Notes: a model not told the origin generated them from the letters alone. A DNA stretch of 64,000 bases from Bathymodiolus brooksi (GCA_963680875.1 OY804586.1:53292203-53356202); one strand, 5' to 3'; shown: positions 10,207 through 20,432, counted from the stretch's first letter. Translations and numbers: made by a program.

Positions 10207-10663
10207 AAGTTTTTGGAAACGTAAAAAAAACCATATTTTATCAAAAAATTATTGTGAAGTCATTTCTGGATAGATTTTAACAAATTTTACACCAAAACAT
10301 TTGGAATTATCTATATTTTGTTTGTTTATTTGCTCATTATGTTTATATGAGCGTTTTTTATTTGTACATAATTTTTCCATTATTGTCAATTTTTAGGATT
10401 TATCTTTAGTTGAAATAAATAGGAAAATCAAATTTTATTTGTTGTGTTTAAATTATGTACAAATAAAAATCACTCATAACAACATAATGAGTAAATAACC
10501 AATCAAAATATATAGACAATTCCGAATGTTTTGGTGTAACATTTGTAAAAATCTATCCAGAAATGACTTCACAATAATTTTTTGAAAAAAATATGGTTTT
10601 GGTTGATTATATAGGGATTTTTTTTTTACATTTCCCAAAACTTTTGACAGATGTCAGACTGTA
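10191..10663. mobile_element. Long palindromic MITE with Tc1/mariner-like ends
   Basis: The ends are TACAGTCATCTGTCAAAAG and, inverted, CTTTTGACAGATGTCAGACTGTA. The two halves (about 10205-10395 and 10440-10650) are inverted copies over almost their full length, including CACCAAAACATTTGGAATT and GTACATAATTT blocks. The loop is about 45 bp. Copy B keeps only one end of this palindrome (about 26190-26250). Confidence 0.8.
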
Positions 10664-11136
10664 TCTTTATGATTTCCGTCAATTTTATTAAAAAAAAAAA
10701 GTAAGACAACAATAATTATTGATGGTCCGAGTAGTCTTTTCATACGGTCCGAGTTGTCTTAACATACGGGCCGACTAGTTCTCGCTTACGGGCCGACTTG
10801 TCCTCGCTTACGGGCCGACTTGCCGTTTTCGTTTTCAGGTAATTTCCTCCATAAGCTGGAGCACTCCAATTTCCATTGGATAAAAGCACAATGATTTTAA
10901 AAAGACGTAAAATAGTTCAGTATATCACAAAAGTTCATTTTCTGACCTTATAAAAGCGTCTAGTTAAAAGTTTCTGTGTAGCACATAAAAACACAATTTA
11001 CATATGTCTATATATACTTCAGGAGTTAAAATATAAAAGATGGATCCTGTAGTGATAAACGACGTCCAAGTTTGTCTCTATGTTTGTCTCGGTCCGAGTT
11101 GTCCGCGGGCCGAGTTGTCTGGTACCCCAATCACTG

Positions 11137-12884
11137 CCACCGGCTTGGCCAAAATTTTCCTGATTTCGTAGGGATTAATACACCAGAATAGTAGATTGTA
11201 TTTGAAAATATTTTACATCTTATGATGTTGAAAAATTATTATTAAATATGTATTTAGCTTAAAATCCATGTTTTGTCCTGGATTTGATCAACAACTGATC
11301 AATATTTATAGGGATTAATTTTAAAGTAGTGATTTGTCCTCCGATTCCCACCATAAACAAACAACATGGAAGTGGAAGAAATCATGTAAGTTTACAAACA
11401 TAAACCAAAGATAGACTAAATCGAAGCATTAGGATATTTAACTGGTTTAGAAAAATTCAGTGGGTTATGCCACAGTCACTTGAAGTTTCAAAAATAAAAA
11501 AAAATAAGAAAAACTTCGAAAAATTTTGGTCCCTTACTTATTATAGATGACCAAAAAGTGACTGTGGTTATGCCAACTTATGGGAAAAGTCTGGTATACC
11601 AAATATTTCCCTTCATTCATGAGGTGGTAATGAACTGAAGGAAAAAGTTTGTTCCTTTGTAATTTAAACGCCTCTCAATATTACACAAACCGATCAGATG
11701 GCTCCTTGTGGAATAGGTAAAGATAATAATGGTACAATGTTGTCGGCTAATTAGACTCGCCTAAGGGTTTTAACTGCTCTATGCATTCATAGTCATTGAA
11801 GAAATAAACTTGTAATGGATTTTTAGAAGGGTGGAGAATAACATCTTATATCAGATGATCTATATTTTGTTCTGAAGAATATGGCAATGATTCCCTAATT
11901 AATTGTCAAAATGACCAACCCCTCCCTCTCCTTTATAACTGTAGAAAGATATTTTCATCTCTAATTTATCAAATAAAATGCACGTTAACAAAACTTCATA
12001 GAGGGCAGCCAATCCAATGGCAATGTAAAAAAAGGAATGGGTTTATTTTTTGTGAACAGATTTACTTGACAACAGAGACTAATAACCAGTTAACATGTAA
12101 AAATGTCACCCAGTCACCAATTGACATTTTCCAATTACTTTGTTACCAATTGTCTCATTTTTTATATACAGTTTTTTTGTATAAGGTTTGATTTTTTTCA
12201 AATTTATTTTACATGTGTGGATAGGGTATAACATAGATTACATTGTATTTGGTTTATTTTTGTAAATATTTGCATTTAGTGAAAATCATATGAAATTTGT
12301 AAGTACAGAGGTGCTCGATGCCTTTCTAAACATTTTTCTTTTAATTTTGAAAGATAGATACCTAAAGATTAATAATATATGTGGAAAGAATAATAATAAA
12401 GGAGTAGAGTATAGACATGATAAAAAGAAATATTTTGATATAATATGACGATATTCACTGTAAAAGCTATTTTTTTAAATCCAGAGATTTTGAGAAACTG
12501 CTAATCTCTTGTTTTATAAGTCCCTATTGGCAATTGCTGTATTTGTGGATGCAGGACTACCTAATGATTTAGCAGCCATATGATCTTGTACCAGTCTGAA
12601 TGTAATGCTTAGTTAACTTATATTTTCCAGAATTTACAAATTTGTTTTGATGTTTATCTCTCTCTCTTGTATCTTTGTTTATTTAAATTTTCAAATTTAG
12701 CCTTTTACACTTGGTAGACAATTCTGATATTAATTTTATATATCCACTGGTGCAAGAACTATACTCTTATAATGTGGAAGTCAATTAACTGTGTGTTCAA
12801 TGGCATTCAAACTGAACATATTGCTGTGCTGTGTGCTTTCATATATATGTGCAATGCTTTATTAACACTAACATTATAATTATA
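11137..12884. other. No gene recognised
   Basis: AT-rich sequence. Bases 11137-11170 (CCACCGGCTTGGCC) continue the flank of element A. Nothing else is recognised as coding, tandem or inverted. Confidence 0.5.
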
Positions 12885-13310
12885 CCCCCACTCCCCGAAG
12901 GGGGAGGGGGGTATACTGTTTTACCTCTGTCCGTCCGTCCGTCCAAGATATTTTTTGTCGCATTTTTCTCAGTAACTGTTGATGGCAGAAATCTGATATT
13001 TGGTCACAAGCGTCATATAGGTATACCATATTGTGGGTAGTGTTGTTGGACCCATCAGATTCCTACTTCCTGTTTGCCGACTTAGTTGGTTTTTATACAC
13101 ATTGAACATACATTTTGTATATGCCCATTTTAGTCGCATTTTTCTCAGCAACTATTGATGGCAGAAATCTGATATTTGGTCACAAGCTTTATATAGGTAC
13201 CCCATATCGTGGGAAGCGTTTTATGATCCGTCAGATTCCTACTTCCTGTTTGCCGAAGAGCGGGGGTACATGTATCATAAGTGAGCATTAGCTCACAGTT
13301 CATCTTGTTC
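12885..13310. mobile_element. Dispersed repeat with CCGTCCGTCC motif, copy 1
   Basis: It begins with a C-run/G-run hairpin (CCCCCACTCCCCGAAGGGGG), then TATACTG … GTCCGTCCGTCCGTCC. An inner block (TTTTCTCAGTAACTGTTGAT GGCAGAAATCTGATATTTGG TCACAAGC) is present twice, near 12964 and 13140. It ends near GGGGGTACATGTATCATAAG. Similar openings occur at 13636 and 31470. Non-coding, of unknown class. Confidence 0.7.
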
Positions 13311-13635
13311 TTGCTGTTGTATATATGTGTTTACATTTTGAAAAGCTTCTGTTGTATAAAGTATTACATCTAGTTACAAACTAGAAGATGTTAGTTCAAG
13401 TCTAACCAGAAGCAGGAAAAAAGTGTTGCTTTGCAGACTGCCTGTGCACTTTCATATGCTTAACACTAAATAACATTGACATACTTTCTCTTGTGTTTCA
13501 TATGTTGAAGAGCTTCTGTTACATAAATATTATATATGTACAATGTATTGTCAAAAAATAACAATTTATTTGTACATGTACTAGCTTTAGAAATGTGGAG
13601 AAAAGTAAGTCCAACGTTAATTTAAAGTTCTTTTT

Positions 13636-13720
13636 TATACCCCCCGCAAACAAAGTTTGGGGGGGTATATAGGAATCACCCTGTCCGTCCGTCCATGTAC
13701 CTTGTAAGCGCAACTCCTCC
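13636..13720. mobile_element. Dispersed repeat with CCGTCCGTCC motif, copy 2
   Basis: TATACCCCCCGCAAACAAAG TTTGGGGGGGTATATAGGAA TCACCCTGTCCGTCCGTCC forms a short hairpin start almost identical to 31476-31550. The 3' extent is unclear. Confidence 0.65.
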
Positions 13721-14071
13721 TAAACCACTAATTGGATTTTTATGAAACTTTACACATTTGTAGTACACTACCTGCAGATGTGCATGAAGGAATATGGTTG
13801 TTATCCAAAATTTAAAAGGGGAAATAATTCAACTTATACTTTCACGAAAAGGGGGGGCATGTACCTTATAAGCGCAACTAGCATAGTCGACAAACGCAGG
13901 TGTCAAGTGATCCTATATTTTCAAGATTTTGCTATATTTCATATATTACATCCCAAAATCCTATATTTTTCCAAAACTATGAGAAGAAAAGTTGAATCTT
14001 TAATATTTAGTGGAAATTTCATATAAACACAACACTAGGCTATACAAGATATTAATGCTGATACTTCTCTA

Positions 14072-14385
14072 GTTATGTCTCCCCTTCGAACGAAGGGAGA
14101 CATATTGTTTTAGTCTGATTTTTTCTTCCGCTTCTTCTCAGCGAAGCTTGTCCGGACCATAACTTTTTTGTCTTTCCAGATAAGTCAATTATATTTGGTA
14201 TGTGGGTGCATGACCATAAGGCGGTGTAGCATACCATAATGACCTTTGTGGGACCTTGACCTTTGACCTCAAGGTCAAATAATTGTTTTTTAAATAGTAT
14301 CATTCAACTCATAATGTGTAACTTATTGTTGTACAGATGGCCGCATTAAGGGGAGACATAAGTTTTAGGTATCTAAAATAGTTCT
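14072..14385. mobile_element. TGTCTCCCCTT inverted-repeat element with DR1-like motif, copy 1
   Basis: ATGTCTCCCCTTCGAACGAA at the left and AAGGGGAGACATAAG at the right are inverted; the right flank AGTTTTAGGTATCTAAAAT also recurs after copy 2 (45325-45822), so the true right end may lie near 14390. The inside has GTCCGGACCATAACTTTTTT, GGTATGTGGGTGCATGACC, and, at 14257-14277, nuclear-receptor-like half-sites: on the minus strand AGGTCA-A-AGGTCA (a DR1) with an added inverted half-site. No ORF. Confidence 0.75.
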
Positions 14386-14389
14386 TCCT

Positions 14390-15250
14390 AGTTTTCAGTT
14401 GATCTTGTACATTCATGTGACTTTTCTATTTTATTGTACATGTCCAGTTTTATAGTGGTCTGCTATTCAGGACCAGTTCCCTGGTTTAGAATAAGTTTAA
14501 TGGTTTATGAAATAGACAATGCCAAGTTAACTCTCAGGGATTTTGGACAAACCCAGTTTATTACATGTATCTTTTGAAAGTCATTGAAAAAAATATGAAC
14601 AAAGCATTTATTCCAACAAACTTTGTAAAGTTGAATAGGTACCTTTTTCTGCACAAAAATATTATCTATATTTTCGAAGACATTATATAAAAATTAGTCC
14701 TTTAAAGTGTTAAAGGAGTTGTCATATTCAGTCCTTTGAAAAGACAGATGTTGATTTTTTTTCACTGTCTGATTTTTATTTATTTTGTAAAAAGAGCAAT
14801 AGGAAACTAATTTAATAATACTGCATGTTTTTGTCTTCATATGTCAGTAAAAAGGAGGTGCTGCATGGCTACAGGGGAGGTGATGGTCATGTATTTTTTG
14901 CTAAATGTACCATAAATTTAGCCTATAGATATTTATCCTATAAAATTCTTATTATACAAATCATTACTTAGCTTCCAGTCAGATTCGAACTGACATCTTT
15001 CCAACATTATTGAAATGTACTACCTTGTACTATAGAAGCAATAAGCACTAATGATTGTAATGTTACACAAAGTACACATTCAAATAAGTACTTCAAAAGC
15101 ATCTCTTGTACAAAGCCAAAGGACAATCCTTTAGTTTACTACATTTTCATTTTATATTTAATATTTTAACTACAGATGTGCATGTATTTTAATCTTCACC
15201 ATGAGATGGTTAAATTTTTTAAATTGTGTAATTATTGACACTGATTACAT
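14390..15250. other. No gene recognised
   Basis: AT-rich; no repeat or ORF stood out. A tRNA-like word (CAGATTCGAACTGACA, near 14981) lacks a foldable tRNA around it. Confidence 0.45.
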
Positions 15251-15254
15251 CGAA

Positions 15255-15412
15255 TCCTAGACATCTCGGTACATGGACAACTCGGTACCTGAACATTTCG
15301 GTACTGACTTGGACATTTCGGTACTGACCTGGACATCTCGGTACTCAGTACTGGACAGTTCGGGACTTGGATGAGACAATATTCGGTACTGACCACAATT
15401 GTTTGGTACTTA
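15255..15412. repeat. GGACAWYTCGGTAC tandem units, single-arm remnant
   Basis: Units of about 20-30 bp (GACATCTCGGTAC, GGACAACTCGGTACC, GAACATTTCGGTACTG, GGACATTTCGGTACTG, GGACATCTCGGTACTC, GGACAGTTCGGGAC) share the core GGACAACTCGG with the arms of the foldback-like elements at 9315 and 26036. No matching inverted arm is seen nearby, so it looks like half an element. Confidence 0.8.
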
Positions 15413-15419
15413 TTAATTG

Positions 15420-15884
15420 TCAATATTTTTCTTCGTCTCTTTGATCATGTGTAAGAATAGTAAAACTTGCCAAAAGGACATACATAAGGTCAATAAAGGT
15501 GTAAAGAATTGTTGGTCTGATAACAGTTGTTTTAATGTGTCATAATAAAAAAGTGAAAAAAAGAACACCCACCCCCCTTTTCCGAGTCAAATGCTTGGTT
15601 TTTCATTTCGTATTTCTTGGTATTCATTCATATATCTTGGTATTTAAAAACTTAATATAATTCATTGATTTGGATTTGTTTTATCCATATGTATATCGTG
15701 AAATGTATCAAAATACCATAAATTATCTTTTGAAGTGCTTTTCCGTGACCGCCATTTGCATTCCATATTTTTTTTAAAACGAAAGGTCAATGGGGTCAAA
15801 CCCTATGAAGATCCGGAGAAACGGAAAAAGCCGGTGGCAGTGACTAGTGGAGGGTAGTGTGCGGACCGGAGCTGGTAACTGTCC
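15420..15884. other. No gene recognised
   Basis: Contains a C-run near 15573. Bases 15815-15900, read on the minus strand, resemble the flanks of element A joined without the element (AAACTCCGGACAGTT … CACTGCCACCGGCT). Confidence 0.45.
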
Positions 15885-16106
15885 GGAGTTTGGTAAAAGT
15901 GGTAACCAGGGCCCGGGTTCGGTTCCAAAAACCCGGGCCCAAATTCGCATTTTCTTTATTACATCTTTGTTAAGGCATTAATTTTAATAAAATTTGAACA
16001 TAATGCATAAAATTATGTATTTTATCACATTTTTTAAACAAATATAAAAAAAAATAGTCTTTATACGAAATATCGGCAATATAAGTTTTCCAAGTTAGTA
16101 AAAGTT
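15885..16106. repeat. Segment repeated in inverted orientation at 24860-25062
   Basis: From GGTAAAAGTGGTAACC through GGGCCCGGGTTCGG, TTAATTTTAATAAAATTTG, ATAATGCATAAAATTATG and CGAAATATCGGCAATATAAG to AGTTAGTAAAAG; all blocks recur in reverse complement and order at 24860-25062. It is probably one transposable family whose ends carry the GTAACCCGGGCC motif. Confidence 0.85.
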
Positions 16107-16351
16107 TGTCGTACCGAGTGCAAATATATATTAGACACGCGAGTGTAGGGATGCGTGTAAATATGTAATACTAACCTAGAAATAATAAATATTCCAGGTC
16201 AGGAAACAATCGTACAAATTACAATGAAATGTGGACAATCATGCAATGGATACACGTGGTTGAAGACGGCAAGAAGTGACGTCACATAGATCTGTCTATA
16301 GATGGCTTCCGTGTAATACTCCATAAATGGTGCACCTCCGTATGCACCACA
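16107..16351. repeat. 245-bp direct duplicate, copy 1 (carries CRE-like TGACGTCA)
   Basis: TGTCGTACCGAGTGCAAATA … CCTCCGTATGCACCACA is repeated in the same orientation at 23903-24147 with only about three changes. It contains a perfect CRE palindrome (GTGACGTCAC, 16276-16285) and CACGTG near 16254. On the minus strand it is open over part of its length and continues into a 113-codon frame with a hydrophobic N-terminus (16540 to 16199); I do not regard that as established coding. Confidence 0.88.
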
Positions 16352-16593
16352 CTCCTCCCTCCCTGTAGAAGCTATCCTACACCTAGATAACATGTTCATC
16401 AACACGAACAAAAAAGAAATAATAATAAAAAAAAAAAATCCAGAGCTACTAGACCAATAATTTAAATGCAAGATACTTTCGCTGCATCCCAAATAAACAA
16501 AGGAGAGGATAAATAAAAAAAACAGCAATCTTAACCTCATTTGTACAATAAAGAGTGATTATGTACAACAAAACACACCATTTCACATCAGTA

Positions 16594-17965
16594 CAGCACG
16601 CACAGCGCGTTTTAGCAAGAAATCACCTTGGTCGGTGTTTTTTCGCGGTGAAATGTCGGTGATATGTCATAAAATCACCGTAAAATGTCGTTGAAATCAC
16701 GGTGAAACTTTCACCGCAAAAATTAACAAATTAGGACCTAAATGTCGGTGAAATATTTTAATTGCCGGTGACAACACCGCGGCGAAAATCATACGTGTAT
16801 ACACGTACATGTAACTGTACTTCATGTGTTCTTTTGTTTTTTGTTGCTTAGTTTTGATTTTTTACTATTTCGTACTTTATATTTCAATTTGATACCGGGT
16901 TTTTTTTCAGGGATGCCAGCATAGCATACATTTTATTTATAGGATTTATGAGGCTGAGCACGCATCTTGTTTTGCGTATATTATCTAATCCAGGGATATA
17001 TATAGTAGTCCTACTATATAAATCCTTGTCTAATCCCAACATTTCGATTGGTTTATATCGATGTTATTTTTTTTAATCACCTGTGTTTTATCAATGTACG
17101 GATGTGTCTATTTTTATGTAGTACACACATTGAACTAGGTCACTAAAAGGTCAAATACACAGTTACCTGAGGCTGCGGGATTGATTTAAAAACACACCGA
17201 GAATGATTGAAAAAAAAAATCGATGTAATTTTTTATCTAAAGCAAATGTGCTTTTTCGTATTTGTATGTCGTTAATCCCCTTTTGCAAGCCACGTGTTAT
17301 TTTACCTTTAATAAAAGTTCCATTTCTGATTTGTACACATATTTTTCACGTGAACGTAAATCTAGAAAGGTTTCCACATGCTATCGATCAAAGCGTGCTT
17401 TTGGGGATCTAGAAACTTTTGTAACAGGTGAACTTAAGTCACGTGCCAAGTCGACCATTAATTGAACACCCGAAAGCAAATTAACTCGGGATACCAAGCT
17501 TGCATTCAAAAGATCAAGTTTATTTTAATTAACAAAATAATACAACACAAGCTTATAAATGGTAATGATCACATAATACTAAACGTTTTTACCGGCATTG
17601 TTTTCTTAACATAATAGATTAAAACAAAAGCAAATATCAGAATTAAAGAACGAAAAATGATCACATAGCTTGCACACCTGAAAAAGAAAATAAGTATTTG
17701 CTATGAATCATTTATATTATCAAAAATGAGTCTCAAGAACATACAAATGTACAAATAAAGGTTAAAATCCCATTTCTTTATTTCGCGGCGTTTAATCGTC
17801 AATGTCGGTGTTTTGTCGGTGTTTTATAGTAAATCACCGTGTTCGATTTTTCTCGGACATTTCGCGGTGTCAACACCGACTTTTTTTTTAATTTCTCCGA
17901 CATTTTCTTGATTTCACCGACGTCGGACCTGAGTGATTTCTTGCTAAATCGCGCTGTGCGTGCTG
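16594..17965. mobile_element. 1.37-kb TIR element with CAGCACGCACAGCGCG ends
   Basis: Terminal inverted repeats of about 33 bp differ at one base: CAGCACGCACAGCGCG followed by (T/A)TTTAGCAAGAAATCAC at the left, its complement at 17933-17965. TA lies immediately outside both ends. Subterminal sequence is packed with CGGTGA/TCACCG words in both orientations (16634-16790 and 17785-17930), as seen for transposase-binding regions. The interior has no transposase-like ORF, so it is non-autonomous. Superfamily not assigned. Confidence 0.85.
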
Positions 17966-18240
17966 TATATAAGAAATAAAGACAACTATCGGTTAACTTG
18001 AGGCGAAGCTGCATGCCCCAGCACTCCTGTTAACAATAAACTCAAATGAAACAGTATTACTCCACTGGTACCAGATAAAAGAAGCTATCGTTTACTGTCC
18101 AACCCATAGAATTGTATGGTATTCTGGTTGATGGCCGTCATGAGCATACTAAGGGGAACATTCCTGCGGTTCCATAACTGCAATTACAGATTAAGACGGA
18201 TTATCAATAACTATTTACACCCTATATATGTATGCCTCTT
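17966..18240. other. Downstream flank of the gag-like ORF
   Basis: On the minus strand this follows the ORF stop. I looked for a long terminal repeat shared with 20240-21060 and did not find one. Confidence 0.4.
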
Positions 18241-20238
18241 CTAAGACACATAATCTCTCAGATGGGAAGGCTTCCGTATTGTCTTTCTCTTGGTAGACAC
18301 ACCGACAGTGTCCCCATCTTGTACCTTTTTCGGGTTTCGCTCTGGTGTACTGTCTCTATCTGAAAAGGAGACTTGTCTGTGAGCATAACTGTGGCTTGTC
18401 CAGACTCCAAATATGGCACGCTGGTTAGCTATGTATGTCTTGACCATTTTCACAGCCTGAGTAATGGAAGACAGGTCTTTTTCAAGAACACTTCTTGCAG
18501 CTTCTTTGTCTCTGCACCCACGAAGGAATGCTTCTGTGTACTCTAATGCGGAATCTGTTAAGCAGTCTAATAATTTGCATGTTTTCGTTTCTCCAGTCCA
18601 CCCTTTGCGACCTGCAGTTCGTTCGAATTGATACATGAATGCTTCAAAAGTAGGTTTTCCTGAGCCACTAAACAGTGGCATCTTGGGTGGTTGTGGACTT
18701 TTACTCTTGGCTCGAGTTCTAGCATATTCTGACCAGCGTGAGTATTCTTGATCAAAAGACTCATCATCAGACGAATCTATGTCTTTTCTACGGCCTCTTT
18801 CTCTTTTCCTTCCTCGAGACTGTCCACTTACTTTTTGTCCTCCACTGTCTGCAATGATATGCGGAGCTTCACACCCCAGCGGTGCACTAGCAGACTGCTG
18901 CCCAGTAGCAACTGTGGTAAGAGGCGTGCTTGTTGTTACTATATTTGCCCCTATTCGAGGAGGAAATTCTTGATTCATTATATTTGACCATTGGTAATTC
19001 GGATTCGTTGGGATTAGGCTACTGGCTTGAATCAGGTCACCTGACGGACCCTGGACAAATTGCGGAGTACTAAACCCCAGCAAGGGCGGTGGTGGTACCT
19101 GAAACATCTGATTGTACAGTTGTGAACCAGAAACTGGTATGCTCTGTGTACTGGCTAAAGGAGGTGTAACATTATTTCCATATGATTCTGATACATGTTG
19201 TACTGGCATATTTGTGCCACTGACTGTGGGGAGTCTTTCAGTTGGTCCATGGGTACTTGGTGGGTGTACGTATGATCCACCAGTCATGGGCATGTTCCCA
19301 TATGATCCCTGCATGTTTGGTAACAGTGTCTTCTGATCACCCATTGTTGGAATATTGCCAAGCTGTCCTGGCATATTAGGTGGAGGCAACCCTGGAACAC
19401 CACCGACCATGGGCAAGTTCCCAAACTGTCCTTGTATAGATGGCGGAGCAATCTGCCCCAGCGGAAGTACTGGACTGTTTGTGGATATCATGTTTACCTG
19501 ATTAGTTGGCGGACTGATATGCGCCGGTTCAGGTGCAACAGTATTTTGGTTTTGTGGCGGTGGCATACCATGTATGTTGTTGACCCCAGTTGTAGCTTTT
19601 GGCAATACAGATGGCAGTGTTAAATGATTTTGAATGGGGGATACCAATGGCTGTGTGACAAAATCAGAAGTAGCAAGGTTATCATGTATAGGTGTGCTAG
19701 CTGTTGGATGTTGCTTTTCCATTTTTTTATCTTCTGTCTTATATGCTGGTATTCCATATATCTTAGGCTTTGCCCCTTTTTCTTCAAAGTCTTTGACTAC
19801 ATCCATTGTTTTGCTGATGAATTCTTTCTGTTTTTGTATTTCTTCTTGATGTGGTCCTTTTAACTCTATTAAGCTGTCATCAAAATGGTGTTTCTTTGCC
19901 CCTGGGTCCCCTAGTATAGTTTTGCCGGCACCTTTAATCGATTTCTTGGGTTCTAGATTTGAGGGTGAAGCTGCACTCAAAAATAGTTCACTCTTTTTCT
20001 TTTCCTCCAATAGTTGCTTATTCTGTTGTATGATTTCATTCAACAGTGGCGACAAAGTAGATGAGAATGCTTCTGCAAGGGCTGAAGCAATGGCCTTTGT
20101 TTGGTCTCCACTTGCTTGCATAGGTGGTTGATCCTGCGGTTCTGTAACTGTTAAGTTCAGTTCTTGATTCTCAGAAGTGTCAACCTCCTGCAACCCTAGG
20201 GCTCCTTTATCAGTGCCAGCTTCCAAATCAGACATCAT
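18241..20238 (-). CDS. Retrotransposon gag-like protein, 665 aa, intact frame
   Basis: The frame opens MMSDLEAGTDKG. Residues 1-90 are acidic with a predicted helix (AIASALAEAFSSTLSPLLNE, then a Glu/Lys stretch); 180-450 are Pro/Gly/Met/Asn-rich low-complexity sequence; 470-520 are basic and Arg/Ser-rich (RGRKRERGRRK). Residues 525-615 match the capsid style of metazoan Ty3-like Gag: PPKMPLFSGSGKPTFEAF, QFERTAGRKGW, LLDCLTDSALEY, EAFLRGCRDKEAA, YIANQRAIFG. The link from ALEY to TEAFLRGC looks shortened against usual Gags, so part of the capsid may be missing. The end, RKPSHLRDYVS, resembles the C-terminus of Ty3-type Pol. No protease, RT, integrase, zinc knuckle or LTR is seen. Likely a deleted, non-autonomous element or a domesticated gag; a host gene is less likely. 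Confidence 0.65.
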   Translation of the reverse strand: MMSDLEAGTDKGALGLQEVDTSENQELNLTVTEPQDQPPMQASGDQTKAIASALAEAFSSTLSPLLNEIIQQNKQLLEEKKKSELFLSAASPSNLEPKKSIKGAGKTILGDPGAKKHHFDDSLIELKGPHQEEIQKQKEFISKTMDVVKDFEEKGAKPKIYGIPAYKTEDKKMEKQHPTASTPIHDNLATSDFVTQPLVSPIQNHLTLPSVLPKATTGVNNIHGMPPPQNQNTVAPEPAHISPPTNQVNMISTNSPVLPLGQIAPPSIQGQFGNLPMVGGVPGLPPPNMPGQLGNIPTMGDQKTLLPNMQGSYGNMPMTGGSYVHPPSTHGPTERLPTVSGTNMPVQHVSESYGNNVTPPLASTQSIPVSGSQLYNQMFQVPPPPLLGFSTPQFVQGPSGDLIQASSLIPTNPNYQWSNIMNQEFPPRIGANIVTTSTPLTTVATGQQSASAPLGCEAPHIIADSGGQKVSGQSRGRKRERGRRKDIDSSDDESFDQEYSRWSEYARTRAKSKSPQPPKMPLFSGSGKPTFEAFMYQFERTAGRKGWTGETKTCKLLDCLTDSALEYTEAFLRGCRDKEAARSVLEKDLSSITQAVKMVKTYIANQRAIFGVWTSHSYAHRQVSFSDRDSTPERNPKKVQDGDTVGVSTKRKTIRKPSHLRDYVS

Positions 20239-20344
20239 TTAACACTGATTTTCAAGGCTCAAAAATTGTATGTAAAATACTAGTAAGGTTTATTTATTAT
20301 TATATCCTATTTGTTTGTGTGTATGTGTGTATCACAGTGTAAAC

Positions 20345-20432
20345 ATGAATAGGTATGCAGATACCCTATGTATGTATGTATGTAGGTACGTATGTGTATG
20401 TATGTATATGTGTATATGTATGTATATGTGTG
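20345..20432. repeat. TATG-rich microsatellite
   Basis: Interrupted TATG/TGTA repeats, mainly 20368-20430, in the upstream flank of the gag-like ORF. Confidence 0.9.

Larger units (their letters stand above)
9315..11127. mobile_element. Foldback-like element, copy A, with repeated-unit arms and 9-bp target duplication
   Basis: An exact CAATCACTG flanks the element (9306-9314 and 11128-11136). Both arms are runs of a 16-22 bp unit with core GGACAACTCGGCCCG (left arm about 9319-9475; right arm in inverted orientation about 10725-10830 and 11085-11120). Arms of short tandem repeats in inverted orientation are the hallmark of Drosophila FB elements; a 9-bp duplication also fits FB or Mutator-like transposition. 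The interior holds a LINE ORF fragment (9745-10206, -) and a palindromic MITE (10191-10663). About 250 bp of unrelated DNA (10830-11080) splits the right arm. Copy B at 26036-27547 shares arms and subterminal sequence but not the LINE cargo. No transposase is seen. Confidence 0.8.

Noticed and set aside
14965..15000. tRNA-like word CAGATTCGAACTGACA on the minus strand
   Set aside because: Only a B-box-like word; no matching A box or cloverleaf seen around it.
16199..16540. Secreted or membrane protein of 113 aa (minus strand)
   Set aside because: Hydrophobic start is partly translation of an A/T-rich tract, and the C-terminal half lies in the 245-bp repeat; no family signal.
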